Positions 1-6,079 are shown, counted from the first letter of the stretch. The stretch: 8,537 nucleotides of DNA from JAFGOM01 sp964428385 (GCA_964428385.1 CAYRYR010000110.1:1-8537), one strand, 5' to 3'. Translations and numbers: made by a program. Notes: generated by a model from the letters alone, not told the origin.

Positions 1-183
1 TTTGTCTTTATCTTACATATAAACGGTGTGATTTTTTCTTAAACTAAGACGAATGGATTACAATTACACGGCTTTCACGACAATTCTCTTAATTCCCAAA
101 GGTAAAAAAAAGGTTCCTTTACCTGGATGGATTTGGCTGACCCCTTTTTAGAGCAAATATTGGAGATTTTGCACTATTAAATA

Positions 184-214
184 TCAGGAGGAATCAGGCT
201 TTCGATTCTCCTGA
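184..214. other. Strong stem-loop with one bulge
   Basis: TCAGGAG (184-190) pairs with CTCCTGA (208-214) and AATC (192-195) pairs with GATT (204-207). This gives an 11-bp stem with a single bulged G at 191 and an 8-nt loop. No T-run follows on either strand, so it is not a clear terminator. It could be the end of an upstream transcript, a small RNA element or a relic repeat. Confidence 0.5.
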
Positions 215-402
215 ATCAATAACCAACAGAGAGTAATGCCTTCGTCTCCTGGATTCTTTAGATGTATTTTCTGATGTAACGGGATGTATGGGGACGGTAC
301 CACATGGCAGGGTGAGGGAATATACGTTCATTCGAAATACTTTGTTTAAATGGAAATGACCTGAAACTCTATAATAGATAGGAAAGGGCTTTGATAACGG
401 TA

Positions 403-463
403 CACATCCTCCTTACCGGAACCGCCAGTACCGTTTGTGAGCGAGTTCGATAGGGAGGATGTG
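403..463. other. Long-range inverted repeat, possible structured RNA
   Basis: CACATCCTCC (403-412) is the exact reverse complement of GGAGGATGTG (454-463). The stem can extend inward three more pairs (one G-U, two A-U), and GAAC (419-422) can pair with GTTC (445-448) inside it. The result is a roughly 60-nt structured unit. No coding frame uses it. It may be a non-coding RNA or a transposon relic; no known family is recognised. Confidence 0.4.
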
Positions 464-635
464 CCTGGTATCTTAATCTAATCCTAATATTACAACCAAA
501 AGAACAGCCCCTAATATGTATTGACCTACAGAAGGTGTGAAATATATCATTTCACCATCTTTAAATTCGTCGTGGAGAGTTTGAATGAGGACTAAAACGG
601 GGTTTTTTGGTAAACAGGAAGAATGATGAGATTGT

Positions 636-649
636 GTACGGTACCGTAC
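636..649 (-). terminator. Perfect palindrome after the STAS gene
   Basis: GTACGGTACCGTAC is a perfect 14-bp palindrome lying 16-29 nt beyond the stop codon of the minus-strand STAS gene. The position suits a transcript-end structure, but no clear U-run follows, and a protein-binding site is equally possible. Confidence 0.3.
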
Positions 650-664
650 GAAAAGAATCCCTCC

Positions 665-1969
665 TCATCCGTTACCGGGCTCTATCGCTGATATGTATGC
701 CACAGCACCCCTGACGGTCCTAAATCGGGAATCATCAATAAGGTGACGCATGTCCAGAAACTCTCCCGTTTTCATAAGTTGTTTGATATCATGGCCGACA
801 TCACTCTCATCTGAAAGTTGTGTGTGTGTAAACACTACTCCGTGGGTATGGAGATACATGTCCTGCAAACCACGGTTGGCAGGGTGAATATAATAGAGGG
901 CAGACAGGTCATCAGGATCAAAAGAGGTGAGGTCATGGGTGAGATCCACCCCGACTCCGAAGGTTACCACAGTTTCTCCTGCATACTTTGGCTCACTCAT
1001 TACCTCAATCCACTCAGGAAAGTTGGAGGGATCCATGATAGAGCCTTTATCAGACGGGGCACGTTCACTGATAGGAGATTGGATTATCCCGGATCCCTTG
1101 ATACCTCCCGACTCACCTATGAGCACAAGGGCGACAATACCGGCATAATCCGGGTGTTTCTGCTTCGCATGGGAAAAGATCTCTTTATAAATCCGGCCAA
1201 GTGTAATCCCTTCATCAGAGTTCGAACGGATGGTGATATAATCATGGAAGGGACCCTGTAACGCAACTGCAAATCCGCTGTAAATCCCGACTCCCCCTGT
1301 ATCTTTCACCGGGACAAAGTAATCTGGGATATTATTTCCGTCGGTGGGAAGGTAGACAATTGAGCCGTGAACCGTTATCATTTCTCCTAGTAACTGCCGT
1401 GCCTGCTCCTTGTTTTCGGCAAGGGAACCAAGACCAAGAGAGTACTCCCAGTCAGAGAACCGAAGACAAGAAACATCATCAGGTGTTATTTCTGCATGGA
1501 GAAGCCGGGTCAGACTTCCTGATACTTTCAGGACGGAAACACCGGTTTCTGCCGGTTTTACTTCCATCGTGGCATCTTCGAGCTGGTACCGTGATGCTTG
1601 TACAAGTGAACTGGCATTTTTGATACCGCCTGTACTCCTGACCGCTGTAATGGCCTGTTCACGATCCTGATAGATCAAAAACACCTTGTCCATCCCTGCC
1701 ATGACAAGAACATCCTTTGTAAAAGTGGATACATTGCAGAGAACAACTGTGCCAGACCTGTTTTTCACCCGGTTCCGTGCAATGAGAAAAACCCGGATTC
1801 CCGCACTGCTGACGTACGGAACGTCTTTAAGATCCAGTAAAATTACCCGTATTGCCTCGGTGATGTGGTGCGTTACCGCTTCTTCGAGCACACCAGCCCC
1901 ATGGCCATCCAGACGTCCTGCCGGGGCAAGGACGAGAATCTCACCAATGGTTTCAGTACTAATCTCCAT
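665..1969 (-). CDS. STAS-domain protein with large unknown C-terminal half
   Basis: 434 residues. Residues 1-108 are a STAS (SpoIIAA/RsbV-like anti-sigma-antagonist) domain: a beta-rich start, the core LLDLKDVPYVSSAGIRVFL at 44-62, and a final helix near 82-110. Ser54/Ser55 in VSSAG occupy the place where the family is phosphorylated by a partner kinase. Usual stand-alone STAS proteins are about 100-115 residues, so about 320 residues are added here. After a linker (about 110-140) comes a soluble region with no motif I can name. It includes SLGLGSLAENKEQA (177-190), YLPTDGNNIPDYF (206-218) and a C-terminal histidine cluster H374-x-H376-x5-H382. No membrane segment, kinase or PP2C signature is evident. 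The ATG lacks a Shine-Dalgarno site but the STAS fold begins at once. It is divergent from the GerW operon across about 200 bp. Archaea lack sigma factors, so the partner is unknown; a partner-switching or scaffold role is inference. Confidence 0.88.
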   Translation of the reverse strand: MEISTETIGEILVLAPAGRLDGHGAGVLEEAVTHHITEAIRVILLDLKDVPYVSSAGIRVFLIARNRVKNRSGTVVLCNVSTFTKDVLVMAGMDKVFLIYQDREQAITAVRSTGGIKNASSLVQASRYQLEDATMEVKPAETGVSVLKVSGSLTRLLHAEITPDDVSCLRFSDWEYSLGLGSLAENKEQARQLLGEMITVHGSIVYLPTDGNNIPDYFVPVKDTGGVGIYSGFAVALQGPFHDYITIRSNSDEGITLGRIYKEIFSHAKQKHPDYAGIVALVLIGESGGIKGSGIIQSPISERAPSDKGSIMDPSNFPEWIEVMSEPKYAGETVVTFGVGVDLTHDLTSFDPDDLSALYYIHPANRGLQDMYLHTHGVVFTHTQLSDESDVGHDIKQLMKTGEFLDMRHLIDDSRFRTVRGAVAYISAIEPGNG

Positions 1970-2000
1970 GCTATCTGGGTATTACTATGATGGATACAGG

Positions 2001-2008
2001 TATTATAG
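2001..2008 (-). promoter_or_regulatory. Candidate TATA box of the STAS gene
   Basis: On the minus strand the sequence reads CTATAATA, centred about 35 nt before the STAS start codon. Archaeal spacing would put the transcript start some 10 nt before the ATG, which fits the absence of a ribosome-binding site. Confidence 0.35.
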
Positions 2009-2079
2009 TGCCATGCAGAACGTAAGGGATAATCAAAGGAAACGGGAGTCTGGTTACAATATCTCTCCTATTCACACTG

Positions 2080-2089
2080 CATATTTAAG
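2080..2089 (+). promoter_or_regulatory. Candidate TATA box of the GerW operon
   Basis: CATATTTAAG matches an archaeal TATA box and would give a leader of about 60 nt before the first gene. A second AT-rich box, GATATACA at about 2138-2145, lies closer to the gene and is an alternative that would give a very short leader. Confidence 0.3.
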
Positions 2090-2172
2090 GCACACATTTT
2101 TCATGGTACCGGGATCGGATGTGATTGCTCTTAAGGGATATACAGCCACTAGTATTAAGGTATAGAAAATCC

Positions 2173-2583
2173 ATGTCTTTTTGTATGACTACAGAAGAGA
2201 TCATCAAAGAGGCCGCTTTGGAACTCAAAGATCTGATAAACGGTAAAAACGTGCTTGGTGCACCTGTTGATCTTGGGGATCAGGTCTTAATTCCGGTAAG
2301 CAAGTATGGACTTGCATTTGGTGCAGGAAGCGGGAAGGGAAAGGATGGCGACGGAAGTGGTGCAGGTGGGGGAGGAGGCATTGAGCCGGTTGCACTTCTC
2401 GTCATTCACAAGGGGGTCTCCGGGGCTGAGGGGGTCTCTTTCTTTTCATTACGGGGAGAAAATGCCATTGCACAGGTGGTCCGATCCTTAGGTGAAACTA
2501 TTGTGCCAACGTTGCGGGATCTTCTGAAAAAGGATGCCGGAAAAGAGGATACTGACGAATCATCCGGGTCAACCGGTGTCTGA
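2173..2583 (+). CDS. GerW/YtfJ-family protein
   Basis: 136 residues from the ATG at 2173; the internal ATG at 2185 (132 residues) is also possible. An AAGGT about 11 nt upstream favours the first. The family pattern is clear. A short N-terminal helix (TTEEIIKEAALELKDLI) precedes the strand segment VLGAPVDLGDQVLIPVSKYG. Then comes AFGAG followed by an extended glycine-rich stretch (about residues 49-74), the strand IEPVALLVIHKG, and a helix ending in LRDLLKK. The last 15 residues are polar and probably disordered. In Bacillus, YtfJ (GerW) is a sporulation protein needed for normal germination; its biochemical activity is not known, and archaeal relatives exist outside any sporulation context. 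It is soluble by sequence. It is the first gene of a three-gene operon with a DUF2953 protein 29 bp downstream, the same partner as in Bacillus ytfI-ytfJ. The glycine loop is unusually long and interrupted by K/D residues. Confidence 0.9.
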   Translation: MSFCMTTEEIIKEAALELKDLINGKNVLGAPVDLGDQVLIPVSKYGLAFGAGSGKGKDGDGSGAGGGGGIEPVALLVIHKGVSGAEGVSFFSLRGENAIAQVVRSLGETIVPTLRDLLKKDAGKEDTDESSGSTGV

Positions 2584-2612
2584 ACAGGATTCCCGCTGAC
2601 GGGGCCTTTTTC

Positions 2613-3248
2613 ATGGAATGGATTCTCCTGGCTTTATTCATCCTGATTCTCTGTCTCGGAGCGGTTTTTATCTATCGCATTCCCTTTTTTCTGGAAATCA
2701 GTTTTACGAACAATGATACACTACAAGGGTATGTAGCAGTCGGGTGGGGAGCAGTAAGTGTCCGAATTACCCGGACTAAAGGTGCATGGCAAAACGCACT
2801 CTGTATCCATTCCTCCGTTCTGTACCAATGGGAGAATACCGGTTCCACTGACGAAACAAAAGGAGATAACCAGGTATCTGATCTATTGAAGACTACTGAA
2901 TCAGTTCAGTTGCTGCGATTTATTCCGGGCTGGATACTGCGGATTATTAGTCATATCAGGCTCGAGAATGCAACCGGAAACATCAGGTTTGGAACAGGCG
3001 ATCCGGTGGCAACCGGTCTTTTCTATGGTGCATACCGGGCAATCGTTTCCCTTTTTCCTGACAATTGTTCGTTTGAGCTGTTCCCGGTCTTTGAGCGGGC
3101 TGAATGTACCGGGGAGGTCATGATTCGTGTTCTCATGGTAAGACCCCTCGGTCTCGTGGTTGTTATTGGATTCCAGGCATTATCGCTCATCCTGCGGTCA
3201 AAAATCGGATTTTCACCTTCCAAAACACCCGGAGCAACATATGCCTGA
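2613..3248 (+). CDS. DUF2953 membrane-anchored protein (YtfI-like)
   Basis: 211 residues. An N-terminal hydrophobic segment (about 3-22, LLALFILILCLGAVFIY) should anchor the protein in the membrane. A beta-rich domain follows, with GWGAVSVRITR near residues 44-55. The DUF2953 hallmark FGTGDPVATGLFYGAYRA lies near 129-146, followed by the segment SFELFPVFERAECTGEVMIRVLMV. A second hydrophobic stretch, GLVVVIGFQALSLIL, lies near the C terminus. The family has no known activity. Its gene sits beside gerW/ytfJ in Bacillus and does so here too, which suggests the two proteins work together at the membrane (inference). The start codon follows 29 bp after the GerW stop, with no strong ribosome-binding site. 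The stop overlaps the next gene by 8 nt, so the downstream gene is probably translationally coupled. Confidence 0.85.
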   Translation: MEWILLALFILILCLGAVFIYRIPFFLEISFTNNDTLQGYVAVGWGAVSVRITRTKGAWQNALCIHSSVLYQWENTGSTDETKGDNQVSDLLKTTESVQLLRFIPGWILRIISHIRLENATGNIRFGTGDPVATGLFYGAYRAIVSLFPDNCSFELFPVFERAECTGEVMIRVLMVRPLGLVVVIGFQALSLILRSKIGFSPSKTPGATYA

Positions 3249-3450
3249 GGATCTATGCTTTTCATCTCCGCTGGTGCAGGGGAACAGGAAGATCTATCCG
3301 CTTGTGCGAAGAATATCCTGGAGTCATTCCTTTGGAATGATCGTGGCCTGTGAACCGCTTGCCCTCGTAATCGAGGAAGGAGATAGCTGGTTTTTTGTTT
3401 CATTAGAAGAGGGAATTGATGAATCGGTTCTTAGTGGACTTTTGAAATAA
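3241..3450 (+). CDS. Small 69-residue protein, third gene of the GerW operon
   Basis: The ATG at 3241 lies inside the end of the DUF2953 gene (overlap ATGCCTGA, 8 nt), a typical coupled start. The frame is open further upstream but only antisense-free overlap sequence lies there. The product is MPEDLCFSSPLVQGNRKIYP through to DESVLSGLLK, a soluble basic-then-acidic protein with no signal peptide or membrane segment. I do not recognise a named family. By eye its order of elements (P-x-x-x-G-N, a short strand ending in YPLVRR, then CEPLALVIEEG and FFVSL) parallels the GerW protein two genes upstream (APVDLGD, IPVSK, IEPVALLVIHKG, SFFSL) without the glycine-rich loop. It may therefore be a reduced GerW-like domain; this is inference. 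The operon position argues it acts with GerW and DUF2953. Confidence 0.7.
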   Translation: MPEDLCFSSPLVQGNRKIYPLVRRISWSHSFGMIVACEPLALVIEEGDSWFFVSLEEGIDESVLSGLLK

Positions 3451-3495
3451 TCTGTGATTCTGAATAATACTGATACTCTGAAAGGATACCTGGAC

Positions 3496-3570
3496 TAGGA
3501 GACTGTCCGAGAATAATAAATTACTAATTTCGATATTCCAGTTTGACGTTCATTTGCTAATCAGTCATAA
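3496..3570 (+). repeat. Truncated copy of the MITE-like element
   Basis: It begins with TAGGAGACTGTCCGAGAA (3496-3513), which differs by one base from the reverse complement of the right end of the element at 7215-7346. Similarity to the inside of that element continues for about 70 bp, including a shared TTTGACGTT block followed by a related AT-rich stretch. It then fades, and no second terminal repeat is found. It is an old, half-deleted insertion in the space between two convergent genes. It lies in the opposite orientation to the intact copy. Confidence 0.7.
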
Positions 3571-3573
3571 GCA

Positions 3574-3597
3574 CCGTATCAGGTGGAGTTGATACGG
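3574..3597. terminator. Hairpin between convergent genes
   Basis: CCGTATCA (3574-3581) and TGATACGG (3590-3597) form a perfect 8-bp stem with an 8-nt loop. It lies 9 nt beyond the stop of the minus-strand nitroreductase gene and on the 3' side of the plus-strand GerW operon, so it could end or protect transcripts from both sides. No strong T-run follows. Confidence 0.4.
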
Positions 3598-3605
3598 ATC
3601 TGCAA

Positions 3606-4424
3606 TTATTCTCTCCAGGTGACGGCAAGCGGATTCCTTGTGGGAATTTGGGCCGGCCGGTACCGGGGATACCCAAGCATCATGGCATAGGCAGGTATTC
3701 TTCCCTTTGGGAGAGATAGTGCTTCCCGTAAGGGAGGGTAATTAATTGCGGCATTGGCCACGAATCCGGCCCAGCAGGTTCCAACCCCGAATGATGGTGC
3801 AATAATATCCACATGGGTAAGAGCGATGACAGCATCAACCGGAGCAATATAATTATCCTCGGGAATATGGGCAATGAGAAGATGGGGAGCGTCCCGACAT
3901 ATCATATCAACCCCTCTCTCCCATCCGGTAATGAAGCCCGATACATACTCACTCATCGGATGCGACGTTTCTACAAGCGTTTTCATCCAATCGACCGTGA
4001 TGCCGGCAATCGTTCTGACTTCTTCCGGATTGTAGATGACCAGCCATTCAACCGGCTGACTGTTGCCTCCTGATGCTGCATACCTCGCTGTATCAAGAAT
4101 GGACTCGATGGTCTTTTTATCGACAGGATCAGATTTGTAATGCCTAATCGATCTCCTGCTTTTCATATAGGTTCCAAGTAGTTCCGGGGAGAGACTTTTG
4201 CCATTCCAGGCTATTTGTAGTTCTTCTCCCTGGTTCTCCTCTTTCGTAAGAGCCCCGGCAGGGCAGAATGCCTCACACTGTCCACACCGGATACATCTCG
4301 CAGCTTTCTCATCTGGAATCTGTGGAAATGTATCTTCATAAGACGGGCTGATAATTTTCATAGGGCAGATTTCCGTGCAGATACCACACCGGGTACAATT
4401 ATCAGGATCTATAAGGAGTGTCAT
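3606..4424 (-). CDS. Ferredoxin-nitroreductase fusion (2x[4Fe-4S], FMN)
   Basis: 272 residues from the ATG at 4424. An upstream in-frame ATG at 4544 would add 40 residues unlike any ferredoxin start, whereas MTLLIDPDNC is the canonical beginning. Residues 1-60 form a two-cluster ferredoxin domain: C10-x2-C13-x2-C16-x3-C20-P and C44-x2-C47-x2-C50-x3-C54-P. Residues about 85-272 are a nitroreductase-family flavin domain: RRSIRHYK (90-97) and ASGGNSQP (117-124) contact FMN in this family, followed by SFGVGTCWAGF (211-221) and MMLGYPRYRP (248-257). The ending RNPLAVTWRE is typical. The enzyme would pass electrons from the Fe-S clusters to FMN and reduce an unknown substrate in the cytoplasm; such fusions are frequent in anaerobes. 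It is transcribed from its own promoter, 253 bp after the MarR gene, and its last codons lie just beyond a MITE relic and a hairpin. Confidence 0.93.
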   Translation of the reverse strand: MTLLIDPDNCTRCGICTEICPMKIISPSYEDTFPQIPDEKAARCIRCGQCEAFCPAGALTKEENQGEELQIAWNGKSLSPELLGTYMKSRRSIRHYKSDPVDKKTIESILDTARYAASGGNSQPVEWLVIYNPEEVRTIAGITVDWMKTLVETSHPMSEYVSGFITGWERGVDMICRDAPHLLIAHIPEDNYIAPVDAVIALTHVDIIAPSFGVGTCWAGFVANAAINYPPLREALSLPKGRIPAYAMMLGYPRYRPAQIPTRNPLAVTWRE

Positions 4425-4456
4425 GATTATTCTTATCAATGGTCTGTTCCCAGTTG

Positions 4457-4464
4457 TAATAAAC
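4457..4464 (-). promoter_or_regulatory. Candidate TATA box of the nitroreductase gene
   Basis: The minus strand reads GTTTATTA, centred about 36 nt before the ATG at 4424. This would start the transcript roughly 10 nt before the gene. No Shine-Dalgarno site is seen in that short leader. Confidence 0.3.
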
Positions 4465-4571
4465 TCTACAGAAGGCAACAGCAAGATCTTCTTAATGTCT
4501 GTATAACATAGTAAATGGCACAACTTTCTAAAAAGTTTCGCCATTAACGAGTATCATTCTTTTAAAAGACT

Positions 4572-4577
4572 AAAAAA
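4572..4577 (-). terminator. Possible U-run terminator of the PNPOx-marR operon
   Basis: On the minus strand GGGCGAG is followed by T6 and, after AGTC, by T4, about 100 nt beyond the MarR stop. Archaeal terminators are often plain U-tracts. A shorter T5 tract occurs nearer the stop, at about 4646-4650, and is an alternative. Confidence 0.28.
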
Positions 4578-4677
4578 CTCGCCCTCTCTTTTTGGATCGT
4601 GTAACCATGATGTTTTATCTCCCTTTATCCCGGCGTATTGCTTATGAAAAATATTTTGTCTGGTGATTTTTTGAGTG

Positions 4678-5121
4678 TTATTCTTCATTGATTGAGGAGA
4701 GGTTCCTGATAATCCGTTTGAGTTTCAACTCAAAATCAGCGCTCTCTTCTGGTGAGAATCCCTGGTAAAACAATGTTATCATCTCGGTAGAGAGTTCATA
4801 AAAGAGATCCCTGATTATTTCATGTTCCCGTGCCAGATGGATGAGGATTACCCGCCGGTCTTTTTGAGATGGATTGCGAATAATAAGTCCGCCTGTTTCA
4901 AGTCTATCCAACATACTGGTCAGGGTTGATTTCTGAAGTTTTGTCCTGGTTGCCAGTTCCTTTATTGGGATCCCGTCCCCTTTCCAGAGGGCAAAGAGTA
5001 TTCTTCCCTGAGCCGGGTTGATCTCAAGAAGTCCGTGTTCACGAAGTTTTTTAGCAAATACTCTCCCGGCAAGCTGGTGAACCTGGGAGATGAGCATGCC
5101 GCCTTCAGAGAGTTTTGTCAT
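4678..5121 (-). CDS. MarR-family transcriptional regulator
   Basis: 147 residues, the usual length for MarR. The start at 5121 forms an ATGA overlap with the stop of the upstream gene; the frame continues upstream but only as a shadow of that gene. The order is a dimerisation helix (about 5-30), the segment LEINPAQGRILFALW (32-46), a helix-turn-helix with IPIKELATRTKL (51-62) and the recognition helix KSTLTSMLDRLETGGLI (64-80). The wing follows with RNPSQKDRRVILIHL (82-96), carrying the D-R-R signature of the family, and a C-terminal helical dimer region ends the protein. There is no cysteine, so it is not a thiol-switch sensor of the OhrR kind; the ligand is unknown. It is cotranscribed with the PNPOx-like flavoprotein. 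It is the obvious candidate to bind the palindrome at 5593-5621 and so repress its own operon (inference). Confidence 0.92.
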   Translation of the reverse strand: MTKLSEGGMLISQVHQLAGRVFAKKLREHGLLEINPAQGRILFALWKGDGIPIKELATRTKLQKSTLTSMLDRLETGGLIIRNPSQKDRRVILIHLAREHEIIRDLFYELSTEMITLFYQGFSPEESADFELKLKRIIRNLSSINEE

Positions 5122-5588
5122 GATGTATTGAGGTACCAGGTACAGGAGTCGAGAAGTTCGTAATACCTGGCAACCCGGGGTTTGAGGCAGAGAATGGCAT
5201 AATCTGGATCTTCTACTCCTTTTGGATAATACATGGCCCACTCTTTCTGCCAGAGTGTTTTTTTAATAGAATGGTCTGATACAATAGATACCGCCCCTCC
5301 CAACATCAGCCCCCGCCATTCTGACGGACTACAAAAATATGCTGAAGCCTTGTTATTATGAGCTATCTGAGCAACCTTCTCTGATGATGTATTAGTAGTG
5401 AAGTACAGGAGTAATTCCTGATTATAATTAGTAAAAACAGGGATTAAATCAGGATATCTGTTTTCATTCCGCAGATTGAGCATGGCACGAGTAAACGGCC
5501 AGCCATCCTTTTCGATAGTGGTCAGACAGACAGCTTCAGCATTTGATAAGAGATCGATGGCTCGATTTTGTGCAATTGGTTTTTCCAT
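5118..5588 (-). CDS. Pyridoxamine-phosphate-oxidase-like flavoprotein
   Basis: 156 residues with the split-barrel fold pattern of the PNPOx/general-stress-protein-26 group. LSNAEAVCLTTIEKDGWPFTRAML (14-37) is the first strand pair. Then comes LLYFTTNTSSEKVAQIAHNN (60-79), where the TSSEK loop and following helix normally hold the flavin phosphate, followed by ASAYFCSP (81-88) and GLMLGGAVSIVSD (93-105). An aromatic tail with KEWAMYYPKG (115-124) and ILCLKPRVARYYEL (132-145) ends the protein. Members bind FMN, F420 or haem and reduce small molecules; the cofactor cannot be decided from sequence alone. It is cytoplasmic, with no signal peptide. It is the first gene of an operon with the MarR regulator (ATGA overlap). 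It lacks a Shine-Dalgarno site, and a TATA-like box lies about 28 nt before the ATG, so the mRNA is probably leaderless. Confidence 0.9.
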   Translation of the reverse strand: MEKPIAQNRAIDLLSNAEAVCLTTIEKDGWPFTRAMLNLRNENRYPDLIPVFTNYNQELLLYFTTNTSSEKVAQIAHNNKASAYFCSPSEWRGLMLGGAVSIVSDHSIKKTLWQKEWAMYYPKGVEDPDYAILCLKPRVARYYELLDSCTWYLNTS

Positions 5589-5592
5589 AATA

Positions 5593-5621
5593 GTATTATG
5601 TCATACAATATGATATAATAC
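5593..5621 (-). promoter_or_regulatory. 29-bp palindrome over the PNPOx-marR promoter, likely MarR operator
   Basis: The left arm GTATTATGTCATA (5593-5605) and right arm TATGATATAATAC (5609-5621) are reverse complements at 12 of 13 positions, around a 3-nt centre. The palindrome begins 5 bp before the start codon at 5588. On the minus strand its distal arm reads GTATTATATCATA and contains the only good TATA-like box, centred about 28 nt from the ATG. A dimer bound here would block TBP and the transcription start, as expected for self-repression by the MarR protein of the operon. Binding by that protein is inference. Confidence 0.7.
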
Positions 5622-5973
5622 CATCCCACACACGTATTGTTGAACTGGATCAGGTAAAATCGGAATATGTGATCTGGTACTTCCCATCACTTCATTTTGG
5701 GGGAAATCTATGGGAAAGAGTCTGCAAATTTAGTTGGTGAGATGCGGTAGATCCATTCTCTTGTTCTCATGTAAGTTGATGATCCCAAAAAGATGAATAA
5801 AATAACTGCTTTGTTATCTAATTCCAGGTGGATAATACGTTTCTGATAACAGTTGGCATAGAAATGAGAGATCTATGATAATGATATTCTGACACTTGAG
5901 TTATCAGGTTGTTATTATTTGTTTATCCACTCTACAGTAGTGTTCAATCCAAGGTTTCGCATATAAGGAGAAT
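5622..5973. other. Gene-free interval
   Basis: I see no gene on either strand. The interval contains short stop-rich frames and an 8-bp inverted repeat, CTGATAAC (5843-5850) with GTTATCAG (5900-5907), spaced 49 nt apart. The right end carries AAGGAG (5965-5970) in front of the short ORF at 5974. Confidence 0.55.
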
Positions 5974-6060
5974 ATGAAGATAAAAACGATAGTAGGTGGC
6001 ATTTCTTTTTTATTATTTCTCTTTTCTCACCTCGAAATCCATCATCACTTGGAGATCTGA
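5974..6060 (+). pseudogene. Orphan signal-peptide ORF, 28 residues
   Basis: AAGGAG (5965-5970), the best Shine-Dalgarno site in the window though only 3 nt from the start, precedes an ATG and the frame MKIKTIVGGISFLLFLFS followed by HLEIHHHLEI and a stop. A positively charged start plus a hydrophobic core is a textbook signal peptide, but nothing follows it. The simplest reading is the 5' remnant of a deleted or frameshifted secreted-protein gene. A genuine small membrane peptide is the alternative. I find no recognisable continuation in the next 120 bp. Confidence 0.4.
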
Positions 6061-6079
6061 CACCGTCCATGCAAAACAA

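Larger units (their letters stand above)
1..664. other. Gene-free left flank with several stem-loops
   Basis: I see no convincing coding frame here: reading frames are short and none has a plausible start with a protein-like translation. The stretch is AT-rich and holds several inverted repeats (184-214, 403-463, 534-556 and 636-649), of which three are listed separately. The 534-556 one pairs GGT..GAAAT with ATTTCACC around a 5-nt loop and a 2-nt bulge. No tRNA or rRNA is recognisable. It may be a spacer with non-coding RNA or the decayed remains of a lost gene. Confidence 0.6.

Noticed and set aside
13..25. 13-nt exact match (TTACATATAAACG) to the inside of the MITE at 7284-7296
   Set aside because: Similarity stops at both ends of the match and no terminal repeat is nearby. 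One such match is expected by chance in a window of this size and composition.
430..465. tRNA-like GAGTTCGATA motif
   Set aside because: The bases around it cannot form a T stem, and no acceptor or anticodon arm fits. The sequence is better explained by the inverted repeat at 403-463.
290..650. Repeated GGTAC/GTACC words in the left flank as a direct-repeat array
   Set aside because: The words recur at irregular spacing and also inside genes (for example near 1587, 2105 and 3658). There is no unit length and no spacer pattern, so it is not a CRISPR or iteron array.
818..1261. Open plus-strand frame opposite the STAS gene
   Set aside because: It is antisense to a well-supported protein, its translation has no family features, and it is a by-product of the codon use of the STAS gene.
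2125..2172. Upstream TTG start for the GerW protein
   Set aside because: It would add 16 residues unlike the family N terminus, has no ribosome-binding site, and overlaps promoter-like DNA.
4425..4544. 40-residue N-terminal extension of the ferredoxin-nitroreductase
   Set aside because: The extension has no ferredoxin character and covers the probable promoter. The ATG at 4424 begins the usual ferredoxin sequence.
5122..5241. Longer MarR protein starting at 5241
   Set aside because: The added residues are the shadow of the PNPOx-like gene in another frame. The ATGA-overlap start gives the normal MarR length.
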